DNA of 18,518 nt from assembly GCA_035518875.1 (NCBI GenBank), contig DATIXD010000119.1:1-18518 (forward strand), given 5' to 3'. The translations under genes were made by a program, and so were the position numbers. Below, piece after piece: positions 6,734 through 12,835 of the stretch (position 1 is the first letter of the stretch; each line of letters starts with the position of its first letter). A model generated the notes under the pieces. That model was not told where the DNA came from, did not search any database, and was given only the letters and a program-made list of their open reading frames with translations. The stretch is from DATIXD01 sp035518875. Lineage in GTDB: Bacteria > Pseudomonadota > Gammaproteobacteria > Methylococcales > Methylococcaceae.

Positions 6734-7252
6734 TCAGCTCAGGTTTCTCACGTACCGAGCAACGCCGGTTTCCGCTCTCGTTGCAGTTCCAGACTGTTCA
6801 AGATTTTTCACGTACCGAGCGACCCCGGTTTCCGCAGCCGCTCCGCCTGCGGATATGTCAAGATTTTTCATGTATCTAGCAACCCCGGTTTCCGCAGCAG
6901 TCTCTCCGGTTGCTACGAACGCAGTAGCACGACTCTGAATTGCCTGCGCCTTCGATCCGGCTTTCTTGGCGCTGAAAAAGGCCCAACCGACCAGGGCGAG
7001 AACAACTACAAGGATGGGAAGATTCTCCCTCAGAGGGTTCTCGGATTTGGCACCTGCTGGTGCACCCTCCGCGCCCGCCGGTGCCGCCGCCTCCGTGGTG
7101 ATGGACTTGCCGTGCTTGGCGATATAATCGGCGTCCTGGAAAAGCACCGTCGGTTGAAAGCCCGCCGCCGGATATTGTGATTCAGCTCCCGCCAGGGGAC
7201 TGGCTACCAGCAGCGCCGCCAACAAAAATTTCGTCAAATTGCAATTTTTCAC
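6734..7252 (-). CDS. signal-peptide, single-membrane-span protein with three ETGVARY tail repeats (family not recognised)
   Basis: I do not recognise this 172-residue protein. Seen in the sequence: a Sec-type signal peptide (residues 1-23, ending AGA before Glu24); a short exported segment with the patch FQPTVLFQDADYIAKHG (32-48); an Ala/Gly/Pro-rich spacer; and a membrane helix at about 78-95 followed by KKAGSK. Positive charges after the helix point to a cytoplasmic C-terminus. That tail has E-T-G-V-A-R-Y-(M/V)-(K/R)-N-L at 121-131, 141-151 and 161-171, exactly 20 residues apart, the last one residue from the end. V, Y, M/V and L fall at i, i+3, i+4, i+7, suiting a short amphipathic helix capped by Thr. 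The start is GTG with AGGGG 6 nt before it. It lies 118 bp after hxlB and before tal, so a role beside formaldehyde assimilation is plausible but unproven. Confidence 0.85.
   Translation of the reverse strand: MKNCNLTKFLLAALLVASPLAGAESQYPAAGFQPTVLFQDADYIAKHGKSITTEAAAPAGAEGAPAGAKSENPLRENLPILVVVLALVGWAFFSAKKAGSKAQAIQSRATAFVATGETAAETGVARYMKNLDISAGGAAAETGVARYVKNLEQSGTATRAETGVARYVRNLS
6740..6892 (-). repeat. three 33-bp coding repeats with exact 60-bp period
   Basis: Repeat cores lie at 6860-6892, 6800-6832 and 6740-6772 on the minus strand. Each encodes the 11-residue motif; the 27-bp linkers between them are unrelated in protein sequence. Differences among the cores are mostly synonymous (Val GTT/GTC, Arg AGA/CGG, Gly GGG/GGC, Asn AAT/AAC, Leu CTT/CTG), which points to selection on the peptide. 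Confidence 0.85.
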
Positions 7253-7316
7253 TTCGTTCCCCTATGAGTCAATGATAAGCGGATGAAGACCGCGCGTTGT
7301 AACGATGGTTGCTCAA

Positions 7317-7330
7317 ATCTTGAACAAGAT
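7317..7330. promoter_or_regulatory. 14-bp palindrome before the repeat-protein gene
   Basis: ATCTTGAACAAGAT is an inverted repeat with 6-bp arms around a 2-bp centre. It lies about 65 bp upstream of the GTG start at 7252, just past the hairpin at 7338-7362. It may be an operator; no convincing -35/-10 pair was found beside it. Confidence 0.25.
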
Positions 7331-7337
7331 AAAGTCA

Positions 7338-7362
7338 GAACGAGTGGGCATTCCACTCGTTC
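7338..7362 (-). terminator. 10-bp perfect hairpin after hxlB (candidate terminator)
   Basis: Arms GAACGAGTGG (7338-7347) and CCACTCGTTC (7353-7362) with a 5-nt loop begin 8 nt past the hxlB stop. On the minus strand TGACTTTATCTTG follows, only modestly U-rich. Likely a partial terminator or 3' stabiliser of the hxlA-hxlB mRNA, which would set the repeat-protein gene at lower or separate expression. Confidence 0.55.
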
Positions 7363-7370
7363 GTTTGACA

Positions 7371-7904
7371 CTACTCCAAATTGGCGTGTCGTGTCCTCAT
7401 TTCTTCTTCAGGAATGCCTTTTTCGTGAATAATGTGCGCGATAGTGGCTTCCAGGAAGATCAACGTAGATAACTCAAACGTTGTTCCCATCGGCATGCCG
7501 ACAACCTTACCATACTGTTCCGGCGTACCAATTTGGCATACGAAATCTGACATATCGCCAATTGTTGAACTGCTTTTCGTTGTCAGCAACACAATGTCAG
7601 CGCCCTTCTCCTTAGCGCGCTTGGTGAATGCAATCATCGTCTCCGTTTCTCCGGAACCTGAGATGACGATGAACAAATCCCTTTTTTGAATGCTGGGGGT
7701 AACAATCTCACCAACAACATAAGCATCATACCCGCCATGCATCAATCTCATTGCAAAGAATCTGGCAACTAATCCCGACCGCCCTGCGCCTGTGACGAAT
7801 ATGCGCGATGCCTTATCAAGCATTTGGGTTAATTTTTCATCATAGGTAGGATCGGTAGCTCCTAAAACGCCTGAAATCTTTTCTATGATAACTTTCTGAT
7901 GCAT
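7371..7904 (-). CDS. hxlB: 6-phospho-3-hexuloisomerase
   Basis: Converts D-arabino-3-hexulose 6-phosphate to fructose 6-phosphate, the second step of formaldehyde fixation in the RuMP pathway. The 177 residues form one SIS (sugar isomerase) domain: FVTGAGRSGLVARFFAMRL at 36-54 and ISGSGETETM at 81-90 are the sugar-phosphate loops, and YGKVVGMPMGTTFELS (131-146) is typical of the family. The ATG at 7902-7904 is 11 nt after the hxlA stop with AAGGG upstream, so the pair forms a translational unit. Base use differs from neighbours: counting 7381-7740 gives about 47% GC, whereas a pyk line such as 12061-12120 is 70%. That contrast suggests later acquisition or special codon selection for very high expression. 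Confident call. Confidence 0.95.
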   Translation of the reverse strand: MHQKVIIEKISGVLGATDPTYDEKLTQMLDKASRIFVTGAGRSGLVARFFAMRLMHGGYDAYVVGEIVTPSIQKRDLFIVISGSGETETMIAFTKRAKEKGADIVLLTTKSSSTIGDMSDFVCQIGTPEQYGKVVGMPMGTTFELSTLIFLEATIAHIIHEKGIPEEEMRTRHANLE

Positions 7905-7915
7905 GTTATATACCC

Positions 7916-8557
7916 TTACGCGGCACTAGCCAGCTCACAGATTTCGCGTGCGGCATCGGCAGGCGAAGCAGCGCCATAGATGGCGGCGCCCACGACGACA
8001 ATGCTCGCGCCCGCCCGCGCGACTTGCTGTACTGTTGTGTTCTTGATTCCGCCCGCAACCGATATTCTGACGGGCAAGCCTAATCGGGCCACGCTTTGCA
8101 AGTCGGCGAATGGAGTCTGACCCGCCGCCTGCGCATCGAGACCTGTGTGAACACCGATAATGTGGGCGCCGATCCTGGCGGATTCTCTGGCGCACCCTGC
8201 TTTATCCGGCACGTTAATGAGGTCAACCTGCACTTCCGCGTTGTATTTGTTTGCCGCCTTGACTACGCCGGCAATGGTAGGAAGGCCTGACACTCCGAGT
8301 ACCGTACAAATATCAGCGCCCGCCGCATAGAAAGGCGTTGCTTCATACTCGCCGGCGTCCATTGTTTTGAGATCGACCAAGAGCAGTTTGTTGGGGAACT
8401 TTTTCTTGAACTCTCTAACCAGCGCGACCCCATTATGTTTGATGCTCGGAGTTCCGATTTCAAAAATGTCGACATAAGGAGCCGTGAGGCTAGCCAGCTT
8501 GAGGGTATGGTTGACATCCAAAGTGTCTAAAGCCAATTGAATTAATGGTCTTGCCAT
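7916..8557 (-). CDS. hxlA: 3-hexulose-6-phosphate synthase
   Basis: Aldol condensation of formaldehyde with ribulose 5-phosphate, the formaldehyde-fixing step of the RuMP pathway. The 213-residue protein is an OMP-decarboxylase-like TIM barrel: MARPLIQLALDTLD at the start, FEIGTPSIKHNG, the VDLKTMDAG motif with D62, K64 and D67, VDLINVPDKA, GVHTGLDAQAAGQTPF, SVAGGIK (166-172) and VVVGAAIYGA for phosphate binding. The frame is open further upstream to 8605, but the start at 8557 is chosen because GGAGGA lies 7 nt before that ATG and the homologous protein begins MARPLIQ. It reads almost like the Methylococcus enzyme as I remember it. It is first in its transcription unit, with an AT-rich leader. 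Confidence 0.96.
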   Translation of the reverse strand: MARPLIQLALDTLDVNHTLKLASLTAPYVDIFEIGTPSIKHNGVALVREFKKKFPNKLLLVDLKTMDAGEYEATPFYAAGADICTVLGVSGLPTIAGVVKAANKYNAEVQVDLINVPDKAGCARESARIGAHIIGVHTGLDAQAAGQTPFADLQSVARLGLPVRISVAGGIKNTTVQQVARAGASIVVVGAAIYGAASPADAAREICELASAA

Positions 8558-8596
8558 GATACATCCTCCGATTTGCTTATAGTTGTTTACAGGCCT

Positions 8597-8617
8597 ATTA
8601 TACATTTTTGCATGTAT
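8597..8617 (-). promoter_or_regulatory. hxlA promoter with overlapping dyad
   Basis: A perfect TATAAT lies on the minus strand at 8597-8602, about 40 nt before the hxlA ATG. No good -35 occurs at 16-18 bp spacing. A dyad ATACAT / ATGTAT with a 6-nt centre (8600-8617) overlaps the -10 and its upstream flank. The combination suggests a regulated promoter; whether the dyad binds an activator, a repressor or simply reflects AT-richness is open. Confidence 0.5.
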
Positions 8618-8870
8618 TTCCTCGTAACTCTAAAATAGAAAGGGGACCGATGTCAACGCTCCTCTGCCTGAACGTGATGCCCACTGACCGCTCTTCCCGC
8701 GCCTGAGCAACATTGACGCAAGCCCACGCAACAAAAAGAGATTCATAGGGTTACGAGTTGTTCGCCATTGAAATTCGACCGTTAGCAGCGAGGCGGGCGC
8801 CATAATTTCTGCTCCCCGGAATATGCCGCGGGTGAACCGGCGGTTTCCGTAGCGCGCTGAGGATAAGCTG

Positions 8871-8893
8871 CTTCATTCGGCCACCGAATGAAG
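8871..8893. repeat. perfect 10-bp inverted repeat with 3-nt loop
   Basis: Arms CTTCATTCGG (8871-8880) and CCGAATGAAG (8884-8893) around CCA. No U-tract on either side. It sits in the hxlA-cbbR spacer inside the possible propeller remnant; terminator relic or cruciform-forming element are both possible. Confidence 0.5.
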
Positions 8894-8958
8894 TCTGAAA
8901 GGCACTGGCCCCAGCCGTATCGCCCGGGGCGGCCGACAATCGGGCAAAGCCATCGTCA

Positions 8959-8973
8959 GCGGAGAATCTCCGC
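8959..8973. repeat. 6-bp hairpin in the hxlA-cbbR spacer
   Basis: Perfect arms GCGGAG / CTCCGC with a 3-nt loop. Short, and alone weak evidence of function. Confidence 0.25.
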
Positions 8974-9271
8974 CATCCGGGGTCATTGCCCCACCTTGAC
9001 GTCGCATCGAAGACAGTCACCCTTTTGGGAGTAGGTACGCGAAGCACGCCGTCACGTTCCACGTCCGCCCGAAATCGCAGCCCTCCGTCGCCGACCGTAA
9101 ACACATCCAGTTGGTCTCGGCTGGAGCAGACGCTTGGCCGATCGACGGTTCGCACCGCCATTTGAGCGAGGTTCCACGCGTAACGCCCGCCGAATCGACC
9201 ATCCTGCTTCCTCCGCGCTAATTGTTCCGAAGCGGCGAAATTTTATCTTAAAGCATTCCGTTGGGAGCGTC

Positions 9272-10198
9272 ATGAATATTACCCTGAGACAATTGAAAGT
9301 TTTCGAACGGGTCGCGCGGCGCTTGAGCTTCACCCGCGCGGCCGAGGAGCTGTATCTAACCCAGCCGGCCGTGTCCATGCAGATCAAGCAATTTGAGGAA
9401 ACCATTGGCCTGCCCTTATTCGAGCGTCTCGGCAAGAAAATCTATCTGACCCGGGCGGGGGAGGAATTGTATCGGCTCAGCCGGTCCATCTCCCAGAAAC
9501 TGGAGGAAGCCGAGCAACTCATTGAGGAACTAAAGGGAACCGAAGGTGGACGCCTGGTGGTCGCCGTCGCCAGTACCGTCCACTATTTCGCAATCCGCCT
9601 TCTGGCCGATTTTTGCCGGCGCTATCCGAAAGTCCAGGTCAACTTCAAGGTCACCAATCGCAAGGGGCTGTTGCAGCAACTGGAGGACAACGAAACCGAC
9701 ATCGTACTGATGGGGCAGCCGCCGGAAGATCAGGATCTGGTCGCCGACGCGTTCATGGAAAACCCGCTGGTGATCATCGCCCCGAGCAATCACCCCTTGG
9801 TTGGCAAGACGGCGATCACCATCGAAGAGCTCAAAAACGAGACCTTCCTCATGCGCGAGCAAGGCTCGGGGACGCGCAACTCGGTGGAGCGCTTCTTCTC
9901 CGAAAAAGGGATTCCTATTTCTGCCAGCATGGAAATGAACACCAACGGCGCCATCAAGCAAGGCGTGGAGGTCGGCCTTGGCCTTGGAATCGTGTCGGTG
10001 CACACGATCGAACAGGAATTGAAAGATGGCCGACTCGTCATCTTGAATGTCGAATCCTTCCCCATCATGCGGCAGTGGTATATCGTCCACCGAACCGGCA
10101 AGCGGCTGTCCAGCGTCGGCAAAATCTTCGAGGACTTCGTTAGAACCGAGGCGCAGCGCTTCGTGAAGGTAGACCTGAAGCTTGACCGGCCCGTGTAG
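9272..10198 (+). CDS. cbbR: LysR-type transcriptional regulator, CbbR-like
   Basis: A LysR-family DNA-binding regulator; CbbR proteins activate Calvin-cycle operons in response to metabolites such as ribulose 1,5-bisphosphate or NADPH. The N-terminal winged helix-turn-helix spans about residues 3-62 (LRQLKVFERVARRLSFTRAA then LTQPAVSMQIKQFE), followed by a linker helix and a periplasmic-binding-like sensor domain from about residue 92 (RLVVAVASTVHYFAIRLLAD, QGVEVGLGLGIVSVHTIEQE). The frame is open upstream to 9134, but the ATG at 9272 is chosen because GGGAG lies 5 nt before it and MNITLRQLKVFE is the usual start; this gives 308 residues, normal for the family. It points away from hxlA and converges on fbp. 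Placement among prk, fba, tkt, fbp and hxl genes supports CbbR, but its targets are inferred. Confidence 0.88.
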   Translation: MNITLRQLKVFERVARRLSFTRAAEELYLTQPAVSMQIKQFEETIGLPLFERLGKKIYLTRAGEELYRLSRSISQKLEEAEQLIEELKGTEGGRLVVAVASTVHYFAIRLLADFCRRYPKVQVNFKVTNRKGLLQQLEDNETDIVLMGQPPEDQDLVADAFMENPLVIIAPSNHPLVGKTAITIEELKNETFLMREQGSGTRNSVERFFSEKGIPISASMEMNTNGAIKQGVEVGLGLGIVSVHTIEQELKDGRLVILNVESFPIMRQWYIVHRTGKRLSSVGKIFEDFVRTEAQRFVKVDLKLDRPV

Positions 10199-10274
10199 GG
10201 CGATCAACCCGACAACCGGCCCGTGAGAGAACCCTCTAGACGCAAAAGCCCTGACCACGGGAGCAGGCAGGCCT

Positions 10275-10293
10275 TTCGGTCAACCCGACCGAA
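10275..10293. terminator. hairpin between convergent cbbR and fbp
   Basis: Arms TTCGGTC / GACCGAA with a 5-nt loop lie in the 100-bp gap where cbbR and fbp converge. No U-tract on either side, so at most a bidirectional, factor-assisted terminator. Confidence 0.4.
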
Positions 10294-10298
10294 GCGGA

Positions 10299-11297
10299 TT
10301 ATCGGTGGTAGGAAACCACGCGCTCGACTTCGTTCCTGGAACCCAAAATCACCGGCACGCGCTGATGGATGCTGTCGGGCTGCATGTCCATGATACGCTC
10401 CCGCCCCGTGGAACTCGCGCCGCCGGCCTGTTCGACGATGAAGCTCATCGGATTGGCTTCGTACATCAGGCGCAGCTTCCCGCCCTTGCTCGGATCCTTG
10501 GTGTCGAAGGGATACATGAAGATGCCGCCGCGGATGAGGATGCGGAAAACCTCGGCGACCATCGACGCCACCCAGCGCATGTTGAAGTTCTTCTCGCGGA
10601 CGCCGTCCTTGCCCCTCATGCATTCGTCCACATACCGTTGCACCGGCACCTCCCAGAAGCGCTGGTTGGACATGTTGATGGCAAACTCCGCGGTATCCTC
10701 GGGTATGCGCATATCGGGGTGGGTGAGAATGAATTCGCCCACATCGCGATCCAGGGTAAATCCGTTCACGCCGCTGCCCGTGGTCAGCACCATGAGGGTG
10801 GTCGGGCCATAGACGCAGAAACCGGCGCAAACCTGCTTCGTGCCGGGCTGAAGGAAATTGGCTTCGGTCGGCTCGCTCACGCCTTCCGGCGCGCGCAGAA
10901 TGGAGAAAATGGTGCCGACCGAAAGGTTGATGTCGATATTGGACGAACCGTCGAGCGGATCGAAGCAGATCAGGTATTTGCCGCGCGGGTAACCCGAGGG
11001 AATGCGGATGATTTCGTCGTTCTCCTCGGAAGCCATCGCCGCCAGATGACCGGTCCACTCCAGCGATTGGATGAAAATGTCATTGGTGATGACATCGAGC
11101 TTCTTCTGCACCTCGCCCTGCACGTTTTCAGAACCCGCCACGCCTAAATTGCCGGCCAGAGCACCGCGGTTGACCTCGTGCGAGATCAGCTTGCAGGCGC
11201 TGACGATATCGTTCAACAGCAAGGTGAACTCGCCGGTCGCCGCCGGCGACTTGCGTTGCTCGTGGATGAGGAATCGGACCAGGGATTCGCCTTTCAC
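10299..11297 (-). CDS. fbp: fructose-1,6-bisphosphatase class I
   Basis: Hydrolyses fructose 1,6-bisphosphate to fructose 6-phosphate; needed for the CBB cycle and for sugar regeneration and gluconeogenesis. The 332 residues match class I. Metal ligands are in ASEENDEI (E91/E92) and CFDPLDGSSNID (D113, D116, D122), the superfamily signature. VYGPTTLMVLTTGSG and EANPMSFIVEQAGGAS are also typical. The start is GTG at 11295-11297 with AGAGG 7 nt upstream. It follows pyk by 42 bp on the same strand, making gap-pyk-fbp a likely operon, and converges with cbbR. No bifunctional (SBPase, class II/GlpX) signature is present. Confidence 0.95.
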   Translation of the reverse strand: MKGESLVRFLIHEQRKSPAATGEFTLLLNDIVSACKLISHEVNRGALAGNLGVAGSENVQGEVQKKLDVITNDIFIQSLEWTGHLAAMASEENDEIIRIPSGYPRGKYLICFDPLDGSSNIDINLSVGTIFSILRAPEGVSEPTEANFLQPGTKQVCAGFCVYGPTTLMVLTTGSGVNGFTLDRDVGEFILTHPDMRIPEDTAEFAINMSNQRFWEVPVQRYVDECMRGKDGVREKNFNMRWVASMVAEVFRILIRGGIFMYPFDTKDPSKGGKLRLMYEANPMSFIVEQAGGASSTGRERIMDMQPDSIHQRVPVILGSRNEVERVVSYHR

Positions 11298-11339
11298 GGG
11301 GTAGCCTCTATTGCTTTACAGATTACGTCGTCCGGGTTC

Positions 11340-12824
11340 TCAAGACGTGGCGGGCGGGGCCGCCGCGAGCACGTCGATGACGCGGGCGATCTTGAGCGCG
11401 TTGGTGCCGCCGGTGAGCCCCGTCAGATCGCCCTTGGTCAGGATGACCATGTCTTCCACGCAAACCAAATTCCGCTTTAGAAATTCCTCGACGATGGCTT
11501 TGTTCAGAACCGCATGATCGGAAATATTTCCTTCGTCGAAGCTGATGGGATAAACACCCCGGTAGAGGGCGACTTTCTGACAGGTCCGCTCGTGAGAAGT
11601 CAGGGCGTAAATGGGGATACCGGAACTGATTCGCGACATCCACAAGGGCGTCGAGCCGGTTTCGGTGAGTGCGCCGATGGCCCTGACCGGCAGATGATTG
11701 GCGATATACATCGCCGACATGGCGATGGCCTCGTCGATGCGATGGAATTCCTGGTCCATGCGATGATGCGACTGCGACTGCCGGACCCGGGGGTACTTTT
11801 CCGCCTCCAGGCAAACTCGGGCCATGGCAGCCACGGTGCGAACCGGAAACTTGCCGGCGGCGGTTTCCGCCGACAACATCACGGCGTCGGTGCCGTCGAT
11901 CACGGCGTTGGCCACGTCCGACACTTCCGCCCGGGTAGGCTGGGGGTTTTCGATCATGGACTCCATCATCTGGGTGGCGGTGATTACCGCCTTGTTGTGT
12001 TGACGGGCCAGGCGAATCAGGCGTTTTTGCTGGTGCGGCAGCAAGGCGTCGCCGATTTCGACGCCCAGATCGCCGCGCGCAACCATGATGGCGGCGGAGG
12101 CGTCGATGATGCCCTCGATCACGCCGTCGCGGATGGCTTCGGCCCGTTCGATCTTGGCGACGATCCCCATGTCGCTGCCCGCTTGGCGCAGCAGTTCACG
12201 GGCTTCCAGGATGTCTTCGGCCGACCGCGGGAAGGAGATGGCCAAGTAATCGGCACCGATCATCACGGCCGTCTTCAGATCTTCCTTGTCCTTGTCGGTC
12301 AGCGCCGGCGCGGACAAGCCTCCGCCCAGTTTGTTGATGCCCTTATGGTTCGACAGCACACCGCCGACCGTGACGATGCAATGTACGCGGGTGCCTTCTA
12401 CCTTCTCGACCTTGAGTTCGATCAAGCCGTCGTTGAGCAGCAGGGTATCCCCGGCCTTCACGTCACGCGGCAAGGCTTCGTAACTGCATCCCACCTGGGT
12501 TTCGTCGCCTCCGTCCGCCGGCCACGCCGTATCCAGATCGAAAGACTGACCTTCCGCCAACTGCACCTTTTCGTCCCTGAACCGCGCAATGCGGATCTTG
12601 GGACCCTGCAGGTCAGCCAGGATTGCGACATGACGCCCGAGTCGGCGGGCGATTTCGCGAACACATCCGGCGCGCGCGCGATGTTCGTCCGCCGTGCCGT
12701 GAGAAAAATTGAGCCGGATCGCGTCCGCGCCGGCTCTGAGGATTTTTTCCACAACCTCCGGGGCCTCGGAAGCGGGCCCCAGGGTTGCGATGATTTTAGT
12801 GCGGCGGAATATCGGGTTGCTCAT
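11340..12824 (-). CDS. pyk: pyruvate kinase (PykA-like)
   Basis: Transfers phosphate from phosphoenolpyruvate to ADP, giving pyruvate and ATP. The protein of 494 residues opens MSNPIFRRTKIIATLGPAS, then RLNFSHG, LADLQGPKIRI, the B domain (about 90-185), IVAKIERAEA with the catalytic Lys, VARGDLGVEIG for Mg/K binding, and ITATQMMESMI. The C-terminal allosteric domain begins near residue 365. The open frame extends to 12893, overlapping gap, but the ATG at 12822-12824 is preferred because homologues start there. It lies 11 nt after the gap stop with a poor ribosome site, implying coupling to gap translation. Confidence 0.95.
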   Translation of the reverse strand: MSNPIFRRTKIIATLGPASEAPEVVEKILRAGADAIRLNFSHGTADEHRARAGCVREIARRLGRHVAILADLQGPKIRIARFRDEKVQLAEGQSFDLDTAWPADGGDETQVGCSYEALPRDVKAGDTLLLNDGLIELKVEKVEGTRVHCIVTVGGVLSNHKGINKLGGGLSAPALTDKDKEDLKTAVMIGADYLAISFPRSAEDILEARELLRQAGSDMGIVAKIERAEAIRDGVIEGIIDASAAIMVARGDLGVEIGDALLPHQQKRLIRLARQHNKAVITATQMMESMIENPQPTRAEVSDVANAVIDGTDAVMLSAETAAGKFPVRTVAAMARVCLEAEKYPRVRQSQSHHRMDQEFHRIDEAIAMSAMYIANHLPVRAIGALTETGSTPLWMSRISSGIPIYALTSHERTCQKVALYRGVYPISFDEGNISDHAVLNKAIVEEFLKRNLVCVEDMVILTKGDLTGLTGGTNALKIARVIDVLAAAPPATS

Positions 12825-12835
12825 GCCGTGTCGGG

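Larger units (their letters stand above)
8751..9161 (-). pseudogene. possible decayed beta-propeller lectin-like fragment
   Basis: The minus-strand frame contains RPSVCSSRDQLDVFTVGDG followed by GLRFRAD and, later, SRWGNDPGWRRF. This resembles one blade of PLL/DUF346-type propeller repeats, where a Ser-Trp-Gly then RLDVF-x-x-G-x-D-G-x-L pattern recurs. Only one blade is visible, the resemblance fades after about residue 65, and no ribosome site precedes the first ATG. A remnant is the best reading; a chance open frame in GC-rich DNA is a real alternative. Confidence 0.25.
8618..9271. other. long spacer between hxlA and cbbR without an intact gene
   Basis: Contains the leader regions of the divergent hxlA and cbbR genes, a possible beta-propeller gene remnant on the minus strand, and hairpins at 8871-8893 and 8959-8973. 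I found no RNA gene. A weak TTGTTC-N16-TATCTT pair (9222-9249) might serve cbbR. Confidence 0.45.

Noticed and set aside
6740..6892. Regular 60-bp period considered as a CRISPR-like array
   Set aside because: Only three degenerate units, in frame within a protein gene, with synonymous rather than identical copies and no cas genes.
6729..6938. Plus-strand open frame with repeated YRATPVSA-like units
   Set aside because: It is the antisense shadow of the minus-strand repeat protein, which has a signal peptide, membrane helix, ribosome site and synonymous codon variation favouring the minus frame.
10185..10225. 11-bp direct repeat ACCGGCCCGTG at the end of cbbR and 30 bp later
   Set aside because: Short, GC-rich, two copies only; could be a small local duplication but supports no feature.
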